5,314 bases of DNA from Casp-actino8 sp964563545. GTDB lineage: Bacteria; Actinomycetota; Acidimicrobiia; Acidimicrobiales; Ilumatobacteraceae. The stretch spans positions 1 through 5,314 of the forward strand of contig CAZLXB010000055.1 in assembly GCA_964563545.1 (NCBI GenBank), read 5' to 3'. This document shows positions 5,055-5,314 of the stretch, one piece after another (position 1 is the first letter of the stretch; each line of letters opens with the position of its first letter). The position numbers were made by a program, and so were the translations under genes. Under the pieces are notes generated by a model, which worked only from the letters and a program-made list of their open reading frames with translations, did no database searches and was not told the origin of the DNA.

Positions 5055-5314
5055 ATGAGATTCGGCCGACGCGCCCTGCGATCGATCATCGCCGTCGGTG
5101 TGTTGGCCGGCGGGACCCTGGCGGTCTCGGCCCAAACGGTGCCGCCGTCGGGTTGGCCGAACACCGCCCTCACCAAGCCGATGATCGAAGGCTGGCCCAA
5201 CGCGCTGCGGATGTTCGGCGACAACCGCTACCAAACCGGCCTCGCCGCCGCTTACACGCTGCGCGGCGCCGGTGCCGACGATTCGTTCCCGTACGGCAAC
5301 CCCGACCCCGCCAC
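5055..5314 (+). CDS. Secreted protein with a CWB2-like cell-wall-binding repeat (partial, N-terminus)
   Basis: The first 86 codons of a gene that runs off the window. The N-terminus is a classic Sec signal peptide: basic MRFGRRALRS, a hydrophobic core IIAVGVLAGGTLA (11-23), and a likely cleavage after AVSA at residue 26. The mature part contains LRMFGDNRYQTGLAAA (51-66), which resembles the R-x-x-G-x-x-R-Y-x-T-A-x-x-A opening of cell-wall-binding repeat 2 (CWB2). Members of that family are exported and bind anionic wall polymers. The diagnostic later part of the repeat (the DALSA-type motif) lies outside the window, so the assignment is provisional, although the signal peptide is clear. The ATG was chosen because it starts the signal peptide and has TACCCT 8 bases upstream. 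It lies 55 bases after the sigma factor gene on the same strand and may have its own promoter. Confidence 0.7.
   Translation, partial: MRFGRRALRSIIAVGVLAGGTLAVSAQTVPPSGWPNTALTKPMIEGWPNALRMFGDNRYQTGLAAAYTLRGAGADDSFPYGNPDPA

Noticed and set aside
4025..5224. Long minus-strand reading frame (399 aa) antisense to the sigma factor and into the next gene
   Set aside because: Its translation is a Gly/Arg/His-rich low-complexity sequence typical of the antisense of GC-rich coding DNA. It has no recognisable domain and spans two genes that have clear products on the + strand.

Overview
The window is GC-rich, strongly GC3-biased bacterial DNA with tightly packed genes. It carries an ECF-type sigma factor with a long C-terminal extension, a secreted protein resembling the actinobacterial/clostridial cell-wall-binding repeat 2 (CWB2) family, and apparent leaderless TAnnnT-N8-ATG starts. 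Together these suggest a high-GC actinobacterium, perhaps an aquatic acidimicrobial lineage. The taxonomic guess is inference, and no marker gene is present to settle it.

Layout. Positions 1-50 hold what looks like the last codons of a + strand gene. It converges on a three-gene minus-strand operon (3277 down to 58) of ugd, a UDP-glucuronate decarboxylase gene (uxs type) and a galE-like epimerase gene. The stop and start codons overlap at both internal junctions (TGATG and GTGA), so the three are almost certainly co-transcribed and translationally coupled. A 264-bp divergent intergenic region (3278-3541) follows. It is unusually rich in signals: an ECF-like promoter GGAAC-N17-CGTC pointing right, an overlapping sigma-70-like promoter candidate pointing left, two short dyads, a 12-bp bulged hairpin and a strong Shine-Dalgarno. 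Next come a 485-aa ECF sigma factor with about 300 extra C-terminal residues (3542-4999) and a 55-bp gap. The window ends in the first 86 codons of a secreted protein (5055 to the edge).

How the genes may fit together. Ugd oxidises UDP-glucose to UDP-glucuronate, Uxs decarboxylates it to UDP-xylose, and the last enzyme is a 4-epimerase acting on UDP-Glc/UDP-Gal or possibly on UDP-xylose to give UDP-L-arabinose. The operon therefore supplies nucleotide sugars for surface polysaccharide. The divergent sigma factor seems to combine a cytoplasmic transcription module with a possible membrane segment, an acidic linker of 109 residues without a basic residue, and a beta-rich C-terminal domain. This suggests a one-protein envelope sensor/regulator. 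Its upstream region carries an ECF-class promoter motif, so autoregulation is plausible. The secreted CWB2-like protein downstream fits a cell-envelope theme.

No tRNA, rRNA, CRISPR array, insertion sequence or phage gene was seen. The most original item is the sigma factor and its upstream regulatory region.
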